Shown piece after piece: positions 7,361-15,453 of a stretch of DNA of 64,000 nucleotides. The translations under genes and the position numbers were made by a program. The stretch lies in contig NZ_FRAY01000009.1 in NCBI RefSeq assembly GCF_900142475.1, forward strand, positions 48,427-112,426. The letters are read 5' to 3'. Position 1 is the first letter of the stretch; the number at the start of each line of letters is the position of its first letter. The notes beneath the pieces are model-generated. The model worked only from the letters and a program-made list of their open reading frames with translations, did not search any database and was not told the origin of the DNA. This stretch comes from Fibrobacter sp. UWH4. GTDB taxonomy: Bacteria > Fibrobacterota > Fibrobacteria > Fibrobacterales > Fibrobacteraceae.

Positions 7361-7717
7361 TTACGACCCAATCTTGGAGAAGGACGGAGTCAGTTCTTCG
7401 CAACCGGAACCGGTCACAGATGCCGAGAATTCAACAGCGTCTGCAGCGGAGCCAGAGCTGGCCTTCATAACTTTAACATCCCAATGAGAGCCAGAACCGG
7501 ATGCGCAATCATTCAACTTAACATTGGGTGTGGCGGTCCATGCAGCGGCTGCGGAGCCAGACAATGCTGCCGTGTTGTTGGTATAGGTACCCGGGTTGGT
7601 ATAGGTAAAGTTTGTTGTGGCGCTATTCTTACCCGGAGCACTGTAGCCGATAATTGTGAAATTGCCATACTGAGAACCAGTTTCAGACACGAAAGCCTGC
7701 TGCAACTTCACGTAGGT
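7361..7717 (-). pseudogene. Silent pilin cassette without N-terminus
   Basis: On the minus strand the frame begins within TYVKLQQAFVSETG and runs to a normal pilin end, GCEELTPSFSKIGS, then a stop. It matches residues 47-160 of the intact pilin, with a divergent middle but both cysteines kept (NDC and GSGC). It lacks the leader, start codon, ribosome site and assembly helix, so it cannot make a pilin alone. The first 38 bases (7717 to 7680) are identical to 4498-4535. Similarity starts 7 bp after the stop of the recombinase gene. This fits a pilS-like storage cassette, and gene relic is the alternative. Confidence 0.7.
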
Positions 7718-7724
7718 ACCTGCT

Positions 7725-8567
7725 TTATTTTAGCCTGTTGAACTTTCTCATTTCTTTGTCAAGGAATGTGTCAACGAATTTTGCATAAATAAGAGTGGTC
7801 TCAACATTACGGTGCCCCAATAATTTACTTGTTGAAGGTAGTGATATTCCGAGCGTGATGCAGGTGGTTGCAAAGGTGTGCCTTGCCAGGTGGCAATGAA
7901 TGTATTTGTGATAGCCGAGTTTTGGGGCCACCTTGCGGAGCGTCCTGTTGAAATGTGAATTCTCAACTACTTTAAAGACGGGGCCTTTTGTCAGTTTTTC
8001 GGGCAAGAGCAACCGCGCTTGGATTGGAATAGGAATGTATACCGGCTCTCCGGTTTTGTGAGTTTGTTTCCGTATTTTCCAATCAAAAATTTCGGATGCA
8101 TCGAGAGAAAGAAGGTCGCTGTATCGCAGACCGGTAAAGCAGCTAAACAGAAATACACCCATTACATTTTGTTCTGTTTCTGTAAGGAATTGCTTGTTGT
8201 CTAGGTAGTTTAGGTACAAGCGTTTAAGCTCGTTGATTGTAAGAAAATTTCGCCTTGAATAAACTCGGCCGACCTTTATATTTTCAAAAGGGTCTGTTTC
8301 GAACAGCTTGTCTGCAACCATTTTCCTTGTAAAAATTCTAAAAACAGACAAGGCCTTGGCCACAGTATTTGGCTTATCACCCTTTTGTTGCAAGAATGCT
8401 TTATAATTGCGAATAAAAGATTCATCGATGTCTTCGCAGTGGGCCTCTGGGTCAAAGTCCGTGACTTTCTTTAGGTTCCAATAATAGGTCCGCATTGTAG
8501 TGGGGGCCAAGTTTTCCTTGTAGTTTTCAAGGTTAAGGTATTTGAGGGCAGTGTCAAAGAATAGCAT
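7725..8567 (-). CDS. Tyrosine recombinase/integrase
   Basis: This 280-residue protein has an N-terminal SAM-like core-binding domain (about 1-95) and a C-terminal catalytic domain. The full active-site set is visible: R148 (TGLRYSD), K171 (HKTGEP), H226-x-x-R229 (HLARHTF), H252 (LLGHRN) and the nucleophile Y261 (TLIYAKF). The length is typical of XerC/XerD-like and phase-variation recombinases rather than large phage integrases. It has no integron-integrase insert that I can see. Its stop lies 7 bp from the silent pilin cassette in the same orientation, which suggests it may act on pilin cassettes. It might instead be the integrase of a small integrated element whose attachment site was the pilin gene. 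Confidence 0.85.
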   Translation of the reverse strand: MLFFDTALKYLNLENYKENLAPTTMRTYYWNLKKVTDFDPEAHCEDIDESFIRNYKAFLQQKGDKPNTVAKALSVFRIFTRKMVADKLFETDPFENIKVGRVYSRRNFLTINELKRLYLNYLDNKQFLTETEQNVMGVFLFSCFTGLRYSDLLSLDASEIFDWKIRKQTHKTGEPVYIPIPIQARLLLPEKLTKGPVFKVVENSHFNRTLRKVAPKLGYHKYIHCHLARHTFATTCITLGISLPSTSKLLGHRNVETTLIYAKFVDTFLDKEMRKFNRLK

Positions 8568-8649
8568 GTTTTCTCCAGATGAGTGTCTTACAAATCCCCA
8601 TTTAAGGGGCGCTCAAATTAAAAATATTCTGGAGATGCTGAAAATTATT

Positions 8650-9906
8650 TTAATTTAATATAATGTAAGGAACCCAGCGCTTGTAGAATTTGTTCTGAAA
8701 TTCTGTCGGAGAAAGTATTGGATTGTGGTCGCCTTGGATTATGAACCGTGTTTTAGGGAATTTGTGCACGAGTCCAGCAATTTGCGCAAACGTGTTTTTT
8801 AGCTTGGTTGTGTATGTAGAATTGACGGAGTCCGCATTACTGTTATAAATGTCTGCGAATTCTTCCATTGGAAATTTTGTGTCAGTAGTAGTCCATGCAA
8901 TAAAGTGATTTTGTGTTGAATCGGTAAGAATGCTATCAATCTTAGAGACCATTGCCTGGTCGTTTAAACCATTGCCGTAGATGGATTCGCCAAAGCCAAT
9001 GTTTTTGATGTATTTAAATCGGTAGTGCTCTAAGCTGTCTCCGCCGAACAAGAAGGTTGTTTGATAATCAAGCTCATTAAAAACTTTGGGTAAGAATAGC
9101 GTGTCTTTTTGCTTAGTGATTGAGTCGCGAGTGATAGCTTTGATTAAATCTTCGCGTTCTGCAGTTCGTGTGCGACTGTACATGCGGTTATGTATACCTA
9201 CTATGCTTGTGAAGCCTTTGAAGATTTCTAATTGCTTTTCGAATCGTTGAATGTTCAACGGAACGCCCCAACTTTCAACAAGAATTATTACGTTGTTGCG
9301 GGTTGTATCTACGAAATCTCGTGTGATAGTAACGGAATCGCTGACAGTATATTTTTGATGAAATTCTTTCGTGATTTCACTGCGTTGCGCGGGTTTGGGA
9401 GTTGTACGTTCCAAATAGTCTATTGTCGGAAATTGAGCTAAGGGCTGTGCTGCATAGCGGTTATTGACCTCCAAATGAAGTGCTAGCGCAATAAACAGAA
9501 TGAAACAAATTGTATTGAATTTGAATGGCTTGAGTTGCCAGACCATTGCAATGGCGAGAGCGCATGTGATAAATGGTATAATTCCATACCAATTAGCTTC
9601 CCAGTTTTTTATAGCGAGTAGATTCTGTAGGTCAAGCTTGGCCACAATAAAAAGCGTGATGATGGCTAAAGCTAATAGAATTGCTGTTGCGAGGAATTTT
9701 ACGAGAGTTTGCTTCGGCATTTGCAGAAAGCCTCGCAATGACGAGTTTGTTAGCTTGCTTTTAATGAATATAATAAGCAACAGCAGTGCAAAATATTCAT
9801 ACCCGAACAATCCGCGGATAATGTCTTGCCCCTTCTCGAAAGTGAGTAAGAAAGGCACAATTGTTATAAGGGCGCTTGCAATTAGCGGATACAGGAGACG
9901 TTTCAT
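8650..9906 (-). CDS. LtaS-like sulfatase/alkaline-phosphatase superfamily membrane enzyme
   Basis: This 418-residue protein has about five membrane segments in residues 1-145 and an external C-terminal domain. The domain has features of LtaS-type phosphoglycerol or phosphoethanolamine transferases: NVIILVESWG (E211, metal ligand), RTRTAERE (T248, candidate nucleophile), LFGGDSLEHYR and QGDHNPI (D393, H394). It probably moves a phosphoryl-alcohol group from a lipid onto an extracytoplasmic acceptor. Pilin or surface glycan are the nearest candidates, since Neisseria PptA of this superfamily modifies pilin. It overlaps the upstream gene by 4 bp (ATGA). Bases 9727-9745, encoding part of SSLRGFL, resemble the interspersed repeat seen in the next gene. 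Confidence 0.6.
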   Translation of the reverse strand: MKRLLYPLIASALITIVPFLLTFEKGQDIIRGLFGYEYFALLLLIIFIKSKLTNSSLRGFLQMPKQTLVKFLATAILLALAIITLFIVAKLDLQNLLAIKNWEANWYGIIPFITCALAIAMVWQLKPFKFNTICFILFIALALHLEVNNRYAAQPLAQFPTIDYLERTTPKPAQRSEITKEFHQKYTVSDSVTITRDFVDTTRNNVIILVESWGVPLNIQRFEKQLEIFKGFTSIVGIHNRMYSRTRTAEREDLIKAITRDSITKQKDTLFLPKVFNELDYQTTFLFGGDSLEHYRFKYIKNIGFGESIYGNGLNDQAMVSKIDSILTDSTQNHFIAWTTTDTKFPMEEFADIYNSNADSVNSTYTTKLKNTFAQIAGLVHKFPKTRFIIQGDHNPILSPTEFQNKFYKRWVPYIILN

Positions 9907-11624
9907 TGTTTGTTCTCCTGTGCATTGGCGATATTGACGAGTCTGTATTTATAGAAAGTCATTTCACCTATTTCTTTCAAGGTGTCCACGGCAACGCTGT
10001 CGTAGTAATGCCGTTGCAGAAAATCGACCAAGTGAGGCTCGTTCAATACGATTACGTTATCGTGAATCACGTCTTTCATTGGATTTTTTATGCCAAAGTC
10101 TGCTAAGGCCTCTGTAACCTCAGGTAAATAGGGTGTCCAGTATCCGAACGAGACTGTTCTGCAGTATTGCCCGATGGGCTCTGCTAAGTAGGGCGGGTTG
10201 CGATGATGACTAAACCGCATAAAGGCGTTCATGCTAAGCAAAAACAGTTTGTCGGGTTGATTGTCGATGTAATCAAAAACTTGTCCGTAATCGGTAGAGT
10301 CTTCAATTGCTAGCGTTCTCATTCTGCCGCTGCTGGGGTCGCGAACCATTTCGCCGGAGGTTGCGTAAGCGTATATGTTGACAACAGCAATAATGGCAAG
10401 GATCGAATAGGTCAATTTACGAGGAATATTCAAGGATAATCTTCCGAAAAGTGGGATGGCTAGTATCGCCGCATAAAGCCAAAACCCACTCTCTACGCGA
10501 TAAACCAGCCGTCCAATAGAAAGTAGATGAGCCATTAGAGCGAGAACGATGGCGAGAGAAGTCCACAAATATAAAAATTTATTAGGATTGGTTATATATG
10601 CTATCAAACACAAAATAAACCATGTCCAAAAAAGAGGCGAATGAATGGAATGACTTAACGCGTTTAGTAAATTTCGGGGAATGAGTTGTGGTGGATTTGG
10701 GTCACGATATGCAGAAATGATATCTGTGTAACGTTTTAGGCTATCAACAGAAAAAACTTCGGTGTCGTAATGTATCCATTCTTTGAGCATTTGGAAATCT
10801 TTTCCTGAAAGCCCAATTTCTTCTGCATCTTCATAAACTGCATTCTGATTAAAGTTCTCCTTATCACCTAGAGCCACACGGGGACCTTGAAATTTGACGA
10901 AGTCAGCATATTCGGGCGATTGGTAAATTTGTTGATCAAAATGGTGCATGGTGAATGCGCCCACGAACAGGATTGCTAATCCCACAATTACGCGCCATTT
11001 GGATTTCCAACAATGCTTGAAAATAAACAGCATCCCGAGGCAGAAGAACGGCATTCCCATCAAGAACGCCTGCCACCGCATCACCGAGCCCCATAACATC
11101 AGAATTATGCTGAAAACGAAGGGAATATATTTCCTAACGTCATTGCGAGGAGCTTTGGCGACGAAGCAATCCATTCTAGAGCATTGTATGACCCCGTACG
11201 CAAACAGCAACATCCCCGCCGCGCTCAGTATCGAGGCGCATTGCGTAAACTGCACAACCAGGTAGAAATCGCTGGCAAAGAGAGCAGTGAACAGCGTTGC
11301 GAGGATTGCTCCCCAGCGTTCCCCGCATCGCAGCAACAACACATATCCAATGACTGTAAACGAGAGAAAAACGGCGAACATCTCGCCGATGTAGTACCAC
11401 CCGATTTTCGGAAAAAGATGGTATAGGGGCAAAAGGGCATAGCCGTAGATGGCGTTCACGAATATCAAGTGCGGGTTGTAGTCCGTACCCAGGGCTCCGG
11501 TGAGTCTTGCGGCCATGAAGTAGTCGTCAATCGCCCCGAACTTGAGGTCGCCAAAAACAAGGCATAATGCCAAGAAGAACAGGTTGATGGCTACGGAATA
11601 AGCTATGGCGCGTTTGATGGGCAT
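9903..11624 (-). CDS. Multi-span membrane protein, GT-C-like, paralog of 4903-6546
   Basis: This 573-residue membrane protein shares with 4903-6546 the AIDDYFMAARLTGALG first-loop motif, HLIFVNAIYGYALLP, the RWQAFLMG segment and a soluble tail starting VFDYIDNQPDKLFLLS. It probably transfers sugar from a lipid carrier outside the cytoplasmic membrane. Relative to the paralog it has about 16 extra residues (SRMDCFVAKAPRNDV) that are the translation of an interspersed DNA repeat at 11139-11172. It is the first gene of a two-gene unit with the LtaS-like enzyme, in mirror orientation to the 4903/6543 pair. Its ATG lies 6 bases from the shared AATATATATT element. Confidence 0.55.
   Translation of the reverse strand: MPIKRAIAYSVAINLFFLALCLVFGDLKFGAIDDYFMAARLTGALGTDYNPHLIFVNAIYGYALLPLYHLFPKIGWYYIGEMFAVFLSFTVIGYVLLLRCGERWGAILATLFTALFASDFYLVVQFTQCASILSAAGMLLFAYGVIQCSRMDCFVAKAPRNDVRKYIPFVFSIILMLWGSVMRWQAFLMGMPFFCLGMLFIFKHCWKSKWRVIVGLAILFVGAFTMHHFDQQIYQSPEYADFVKFQGPRVALGDKENFNQNAVYEDAEEIGLSGKDFQMLKEWIHYDTEVFSVDSLKRYTDIISAYRDPNPPQLIPRNLLNALSHSIHSPLFWTWFILCLIAYITNPNKFLYLWTSLAIVLALMAHLLSIGRLVYRVESGFWLYAAILAIPLFGRLSLNIPRKLTYSILAIIAVVNIYAYATSGEMVRDPSSGRMRTLAIEDSTDYGQVFDYIDNQPDKLFLLSMNAFMRFSHHRNPPYLAEPIGQYCRTVSFGYWTPYLPEVTEALADFGIKNPMKDVIHDNVIVLNEPHLVDFLQRHYYDSVAVDTLKEIGEMTFYKYRLVNIANAQENKQ
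11139..11172. repeat. Interspersed repeat inserted in frame in a coding gene
   Basis: The sequence contains CGTCATTGCGAGGAGC followed by GCGACGAAGCAATCC. This pattern is well known as an intergenic repeat in many bacteria and commonly translates as MDCFVAK...RND. A shorter match, the complement of CGTCATTGCGAGGCTTTC, lies at about 9723-9742 in the neighbouring gene. The reading frame is kept in both. Confidence 0.7.
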
Positions 11625-11628
11625 GCAG

Positions 11629-11642
11629 AAAATATATATTTA
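11629..11642. promoter_or_regulatory. Shared divergent -10 element
   Basis: The palindrome AATATATATT (11631-11640) lies 6 bases from the ATG of the minus-strand gene (11624) and 10 bases from the plus-strand ATG (11651). It gives a TATATT on each strand, in a divergent spacer of only 26 bp. A possible plus-strand -35 is TTGATG at 11614-11619, with a 15-bp spacer. Confidence 0.5.
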
Positions 11643-11650
11643 TTTCTGTT

Positions 11651-12721
11651 ATGAATGTTCGCGTTTGTCAGGTACTGCACGGGATTGTGGGCGGCGGTTC
11701 GGAACAGGTGGTTCTGAACTATTGTTCCCGCATGCGCGATATTCACTTTGATTTGCTTTACCAGTACGAACCGAATCCGCAGATTTTGGAACGCTTTAAC
11801 GAGGCCGGAATCAACTGCATCCAGATTCCCGACAAAGTGCATCATCCGCTAAAGCATCTGTGGACGATGTTCCGAATCTTTAGAAAGGGCCGCTATGATG
11901 TAGTCCATAGTCACTTGGATTGGTTCATGAATAGCTATGTGTGCTTCTTGGCTATGCTTGCCGGAATCAAGAAGCGAATTGCGCATCACCACCAAGCATA
12001 CGGCAGTAACATCCTTTGCTCGCTAATGCGCATTCCCTGCAAACTCTTCGCTACCCATTGGTTGGCTTGCGGAGAAGCTGCTGCCATCAATGGCTGGGGG
12101 TGCAGCGCACTCAAGAAGGGCAAAGTGACGATTCTCCCCAATGCAATCGACCCTGAACGGTTTAAGTTTAGTGAATCGACTCGACGTGAAATCCGGGAAC
12201 GGTATGGAATCAGGGACGATGATTTTGTAGTAGGACACGTTGGCCGCTTTTACCCGCAAAAAAATCATGATTTTTTGATAAACGTCTTTGCGGCACTCCA
12301 TAAACAAAAGGAAAATACAAAGTTGTTACTGTTGGGTAACGGCCCTATGCAGGAAAATATTAAACAAAAAGTTGAAACCTTGGGTTTAGCATCAGCCGTA
12401 ATCTTCGCGGGCTTACAAAAAGATGTCGCCCCGTTTTATAGCGCAATGGACGCTTTTTGTTTTCCTTCGCTGTGGGAAGGATTGCCTATAACTCTTGTAG
12501 AAGCGCAATATAACGGACTGCCTTGCGAGATAAGCAAACATCTCTCAAAAGAGATTGATATTTCGAGTAGCATCACTAGGATAAGTTTGATTTGTTCCGC
12601 GCAAGAATGGGCAAAAGTATTGTTGTTGCAAGTTGGAAAGCGTAATTACATAACGTGCAAAAAAACTCAATTTGACATAAACGAAACTTATCCGCAACTT
12701 CAAATGTTGTATAAAGGATAA
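11651..12721 (+). CDS. Glycosyltransferase family 4 (GT-B)
   Basis: This 356-residue cytoplasmic glycosyltransferase has the GT4 layout. The N-terminal acceptor domain carries the glycine-rich VLHGIVGGGSEQV motif. A linker ILPNAIDPERF follows, then a C-terminal nucleotide-sugar domain with VGHVGRFYPQKNHD, LLLLGNGP and the E-x7-E motif in SLWEGLPITLVEAQ. It probably adds one sugar to a surface polysaccharide or O-antigen repeat unit. The substrate cannot be told. It is followed 2 bp later by licD, so the two are an operon. No ribosome site is clear; the start follows the AATATATATT element. Confidence 0.85.
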   Translation: MNVRVCQVLHGIVGGGSEQVVLNYCSRMRDIHFDLLYQYEPNPQILERFNEAGINCIQIPDKVHHPLKHLWTMFRIFRKGRYDVVHSHLDWFMNSYVCFLAMLAGIKKRIAHHHQAYGSNILCSLMRIPCKLFATHWLACGEAAAINGWGCSALKKGKVTILPNAIDPERFKFSESTRREIRERYGIRDDDFVVGHVGRFYPQKNHDFLINVFAALHKQKENTKLLLLGNGPMQENIKQKVETLGLASAVIFAGLQKDVAPFYSAMDAFCFPSLWEGLPITLVEAQYNGLPCEISKHLSKEIDISSSITRISLICSAQEWAKVLLLQVGKRNYITCKKTQFDINETYPQLQMLYKG

Positions 12722-12723
12722 AG

Positions 12724-13539
12724 ATGGTTTTAGATGAAGTTACTTTAAAAAAATTACAAGCACGTTTAATGGATTTAATGCAGAAAATTCATTTAATATG
12801 CGTAGAAAACAACATCCGCTATACAATGATTGGCGGAACGATGATCGGTGCTGTCCGACACCAAGGGTTTATTCCGTGGGATGACGACATCGACATAGGA
12901 ATGCCTTATGAAGATTATAAAAAATTTATTGATGTTGTAACTTCGCATGAGTACGAAGGACTTGCTTTTGGAGTCCCTGGGGAGACGGAAGATTATTTTC
13001 AAACATTTGTGAAAGTCTTTGATACAACAACTACATTAAAAGAAAATAATCGAACAAAGAGCAAGCCCAAAGGGATATTTATAGATGTTTTCCCATTAGC
13101 ATTTGTTGGTAATACTAAATGGGAAGTTTTTTATAACGTGAGAAAATTCCGTTTTTGGCGAGACGTCTTGACAAGGAAGGATTATCATTTGTGTAAAGGA
13201 TGGTTCTTTTTAGTAGAGTGGATATATATATTGCTGGGCAAATTTTTATCAACCGAAACATCTTTGAAACGCATTCATGCTCATTATGAGAAACTGGCCT
13301 CCAAAAAAACATTGATGATGGCCGATTTAGATGGGAACAATAAGGGAATTGTACCAGCGTATCTCTTCGATGAATTTACGCTATATGATTTTGAAAATTA
13401 TCAGTTTTATGGCATGAAACGGGCGGACGAATATTTACGATGGGTCTTTGGAGACTATATGAAATTGCCTCCAGAAAATCAGCGAACTCCGCATCATATT
13501 GAATTTATGGATTTGAATAAAAGTTACTTAGACGATTGA
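12724..13539 (+). CDS. licD: LicD family phosphotransferase
   Basis: This 271-residue protein carries the LicD signature MIGGTMIGAVRHQGFIPWDDDIDIGM near residues 36-60, with the DDDID acidic metal site. LicD enzymes move phosphocholine from CDP-choline onto surface sugars, and the related fukutin/FKRP proteins move ribitol phosphate from CDP-ribitol. An IspD-like cytidylyltransferase lies nearby at 14599-15324, so a CDP-activated donor may be made locally. The ATG follows the GT4 stop by 2 bp, with AAAGGA just upstream. The gene is AT-rich. Its end overlaps the convergent SDR gene by 16 bp. Confidence 0.88.
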   Translation: MVLDEVTLKKLQARLMDLMQKIHLICVENNIRYTMIGGTMIGAVRHQGFIPWDDDIDIGMPYEDYKKFIDVVTSHEYEGLAFGVPGETEDYFQTFVKVFDTTTTLKENNRTKSKPKGIFIDVFPLAFVGNTKWEVFYNVRKFRFWRDVLTRKDYHLCKGWFFLVEWIYILLGKFLSTETSLKRIHAHYEKLASKKTLMMADLDGNNKGIVPAYLFDEFTLYDFENYQFYGMKRADEYLRWVFGDYMKLPPENQRTPHHIEFMDLNKSYLDD

Positions 13540-14597
13540 AGTTTCAACCTTAAGCTTGCAATAGTTCTTTCGAACATTTCGTGCAAATCTGTTTTTGCAA
13601 CCCAACCAAGACTGCTGATTTTGTCGGCAGCTAGAGATATTTTCATAGTTGGATTGTATCCGAATGCGGATTCGTCTTTGCTAAGGTCGAATTCTAATTG
13701 GCTTTGGCCTTTACCAAAATTTTCACAAACAAATTTTGCCATTCCCGCAATGCTGATTGTTGTGCCTGGATTGGCGATATTATAAGCTTCTCCAGAAGTT
13801 CCCTTTGCAAGAACAGTCAAGATTCCGGATACAGCGTCCGCAGTGTAACAATAGTTTCGTATTGTTTCACCCTTTGTGTGGAGGATGATGTTTCCGTTGT
13901 TGATGACGCTGCGTGCAAATTGCGCAAAAACCCTGTTATCCGAAGCTGACACGCCAGGACCAAAAGTTTGCGCAAGGCGAATGGTTTTAACGGGGACTTT
14001 GTATTCGGAAGCATAGGAAACGCACATGCATTCAGCCATTCTTTTGCTTTCAGAATATGAACTGCGAACAGATGTTGGGTTTAGGTATCCTAAATCAGTT
14101 TCATTTACATCCTGTTTTGTTGGCTTCCCATAATATTCCAGCGACGATAAATATGCGATTCCTAAGACATTGTTGTCTTTGGCAAACTCAAGGATGTTTC
14201 GTGTTCCCTGTATAGAAGTCCAAATCGTCTCCACGGGTTTGCTGACAAAATCTACAGATGATGTTGAACACGCTCCGTGAATTATGTAGTCAACTCGAGA
14301 TGCTGTAATTGGATTGCAAACATCATTAACAACGATTTCAAAAAAATCTCTACCTAAGATGTCATGGAAAATTTGTTTCGCTTTAATTTCGTTTCTAACT
14401 AATGCTTTGATAGTAATTTTTGAATCAAACAGCCTATTCCGACAAGCTAGAGCTTTGATTAGAAGCGAGCCAATTAAGCCGGTCGCTCCTGTCACTAGAA
14501 TGGATTTTCCTTCAAAACAGCCCCAAGGGATAGAGCTATTCTGGGCGATTCTTTCGACATCTTGTTGAACATACTTATCAAGTGAATCTTCAAGCAT
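13524..14597 (-). CDS. NAD-dependent epimerase/dehydratase (SDR)
   Basis: This protein of about 357 residues belongs to the extended short-chain dehydrogenase family. The Rossmann motif ILVTGATGLIGS lies near residue 35. A YxxxK-type active site appears in SSYSESKRMAE, followed by the NAD-sugar epimerase pattern KTIRLAQTFGPG and YNIANPG. It should oxidise, reduce or epimerise a nucleotide-linked sugar or polyol. Together with the IspD-like gene just upstream it may make an activated polyol or heptose-like donor. The start at 14597 lies one base after the stop of the upstream gene; an ATG at 14621 inside that gene is the alternative. Confidence 0.8.
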   Translation of the reverse strand: MLEDSLDKYVQQDVERIAQNSSIPWGCFEGKSILVTGATGLIGSLLIKALACRNRLFDSKITIKALVRNEIKAKQIFHDILGRDFFEIVVNDVCNPITASRVDYIIHGACSTSSVDFVSKPVETIWTSIQGTRNILEFAKDNNVLGIAYLSSLEYYGKPTKQDVNETDLGYLNPTSVRSSYSESKRMAECMCVSYASEYKVPVKTIRLAQTFGPGVSASDNRVFAQFARSVINNGNIILHTKGETIRNYCYTADAVSGILTVLAKGTSGEAYNIANPGTTISIAGMAKFVCENFGKGQSQLEFDLSKDESAFGYNPTMKISLAADKISSLGWVAKTDLHEMFERTIASLRLKLQSSK

Positions 14598-14598
14598 T

Positions 14599-15324
14599 TT
14601 AAAATCCGTATATTTGAGCATTTTCTTTTGCTTCAAGAATAGCTCTCATCATGTAAAAATCTTCAGGTGTAGTGATTTTTATATTCTCTTTGGGACCATC
14701 AATTAAGAAAAGTTTATAGCCGGATGCTTGCATCAAAGTGCAACTGTCGATAAAATTGTCTTGACCACCTGCGATAGCTTTTTCCTGCGCAGCAAGAATA
14801 TCTTTGAGCCAAAAACTTTGGGGGGCTTTCGCTACACGAGAATTTTTTCGGCTGGGAACATAATCAATGGACGAGGATTCCTCTGTGACCACCAAGATGG
14901 TTTCTTGCACGGGGGATGTTGTTATTGCAGAACCGTTCTTTTGCACTGATTCAATGTTTCTCGTGATAACGTCAGCGTTAATAAGGGGACGAACGCCATC
15001 ATGAATTAGAACAATGCTGTTCTCGTCGGTTGAAATTTCCTTCGCTGCACAAAGTCCATTATAAATGGACATTTGACCGGTTTTCCCTCCAGGAACAACT
15101 TTCTTCACTTTCTCAATTCGATATTTGTATAGGAGTTCCTTAAGATAGGGAATGTATTCTTCCACACATGCAATGACAATGGCGTCTATTTGTGGATGCT
15201 TTTCAAAATGTTCAAGGGTATGTATAATTATTGGTTTGTTATACATTTCAAGGAATTGCTTTGGACGTTCAACGCTATGCATCCGTTGTCCAACACCTCC
15301 GGCGAAAATTACAGCTGTATTCAT
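14599..15324 (-). CDS. IspD/TarI-like cytidylyltransferase
   Basis: This 241-residue protein has the N-terminal nucleotide-binding motif IFAGGVGQRMHSVERPKQF (GGxGxRM...PKQ) and the VLIHDGVRPLI and ITTPEDFYM motifs of the IspD family. The chromosomal location in a glycan cluster beside an SDR gene and licD argues for a TarI-like CDP-ribitol or related CDP-polyol synthase rather than isoprenoid IspD. The ATG at 15324 is preceded by AAGGGTG, so an upstream in-frame start is not needed. The stop is one base before the next start. Confidence 0.75.
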   Translation of the reverse strand: MNTAVIFAGGVGQRMHSVERPKQFLEMYNKPIIIHTLEHFEKHPQIDAIVIACVEEYIPYLKELLYKYRIEKVKKVVPGGKTGQMSIYNGLCAAKEISTDENSIVLIHDGVRPLINADVITRNIESVQKNGSAITTSPVQETILVVTEESSSIDYVPSRKNSRVAKAPQSFWLKDILAAQEKAIAGGQDNFIDSCTLMQASGYKLFLIDGPKENIKITTPEDFYMMRAILEAKENAQIYGF

Positions 15325-15453
15325 GGAATCACCCTTTATTTCTCTTTTTAATATACCTTTTTCATACATATTAGGCTATGAAAACCTCACAAAAATGGTT
15401 CATTATCACACTCAATTATTAGATTTAAGTAAGTCTTATCTGGAACAATAGCT

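Noticed and set aside
7361..7711. Silent pilin copy read as a short complete gene from an internal start
   Set aside because: It would give a pilin without signal or assembly helix, and the recombinase stop lies only 7 bp upstream without a ribosome site. It is better treated as a cassette.
7725..8567. Integron integrase with the silent pilin as an integron cassette
   Set aside because: There is no extra domain typical of integron integrases, no attC-like imperfect palindrome at the cassette ends, and only one cassette beside it.
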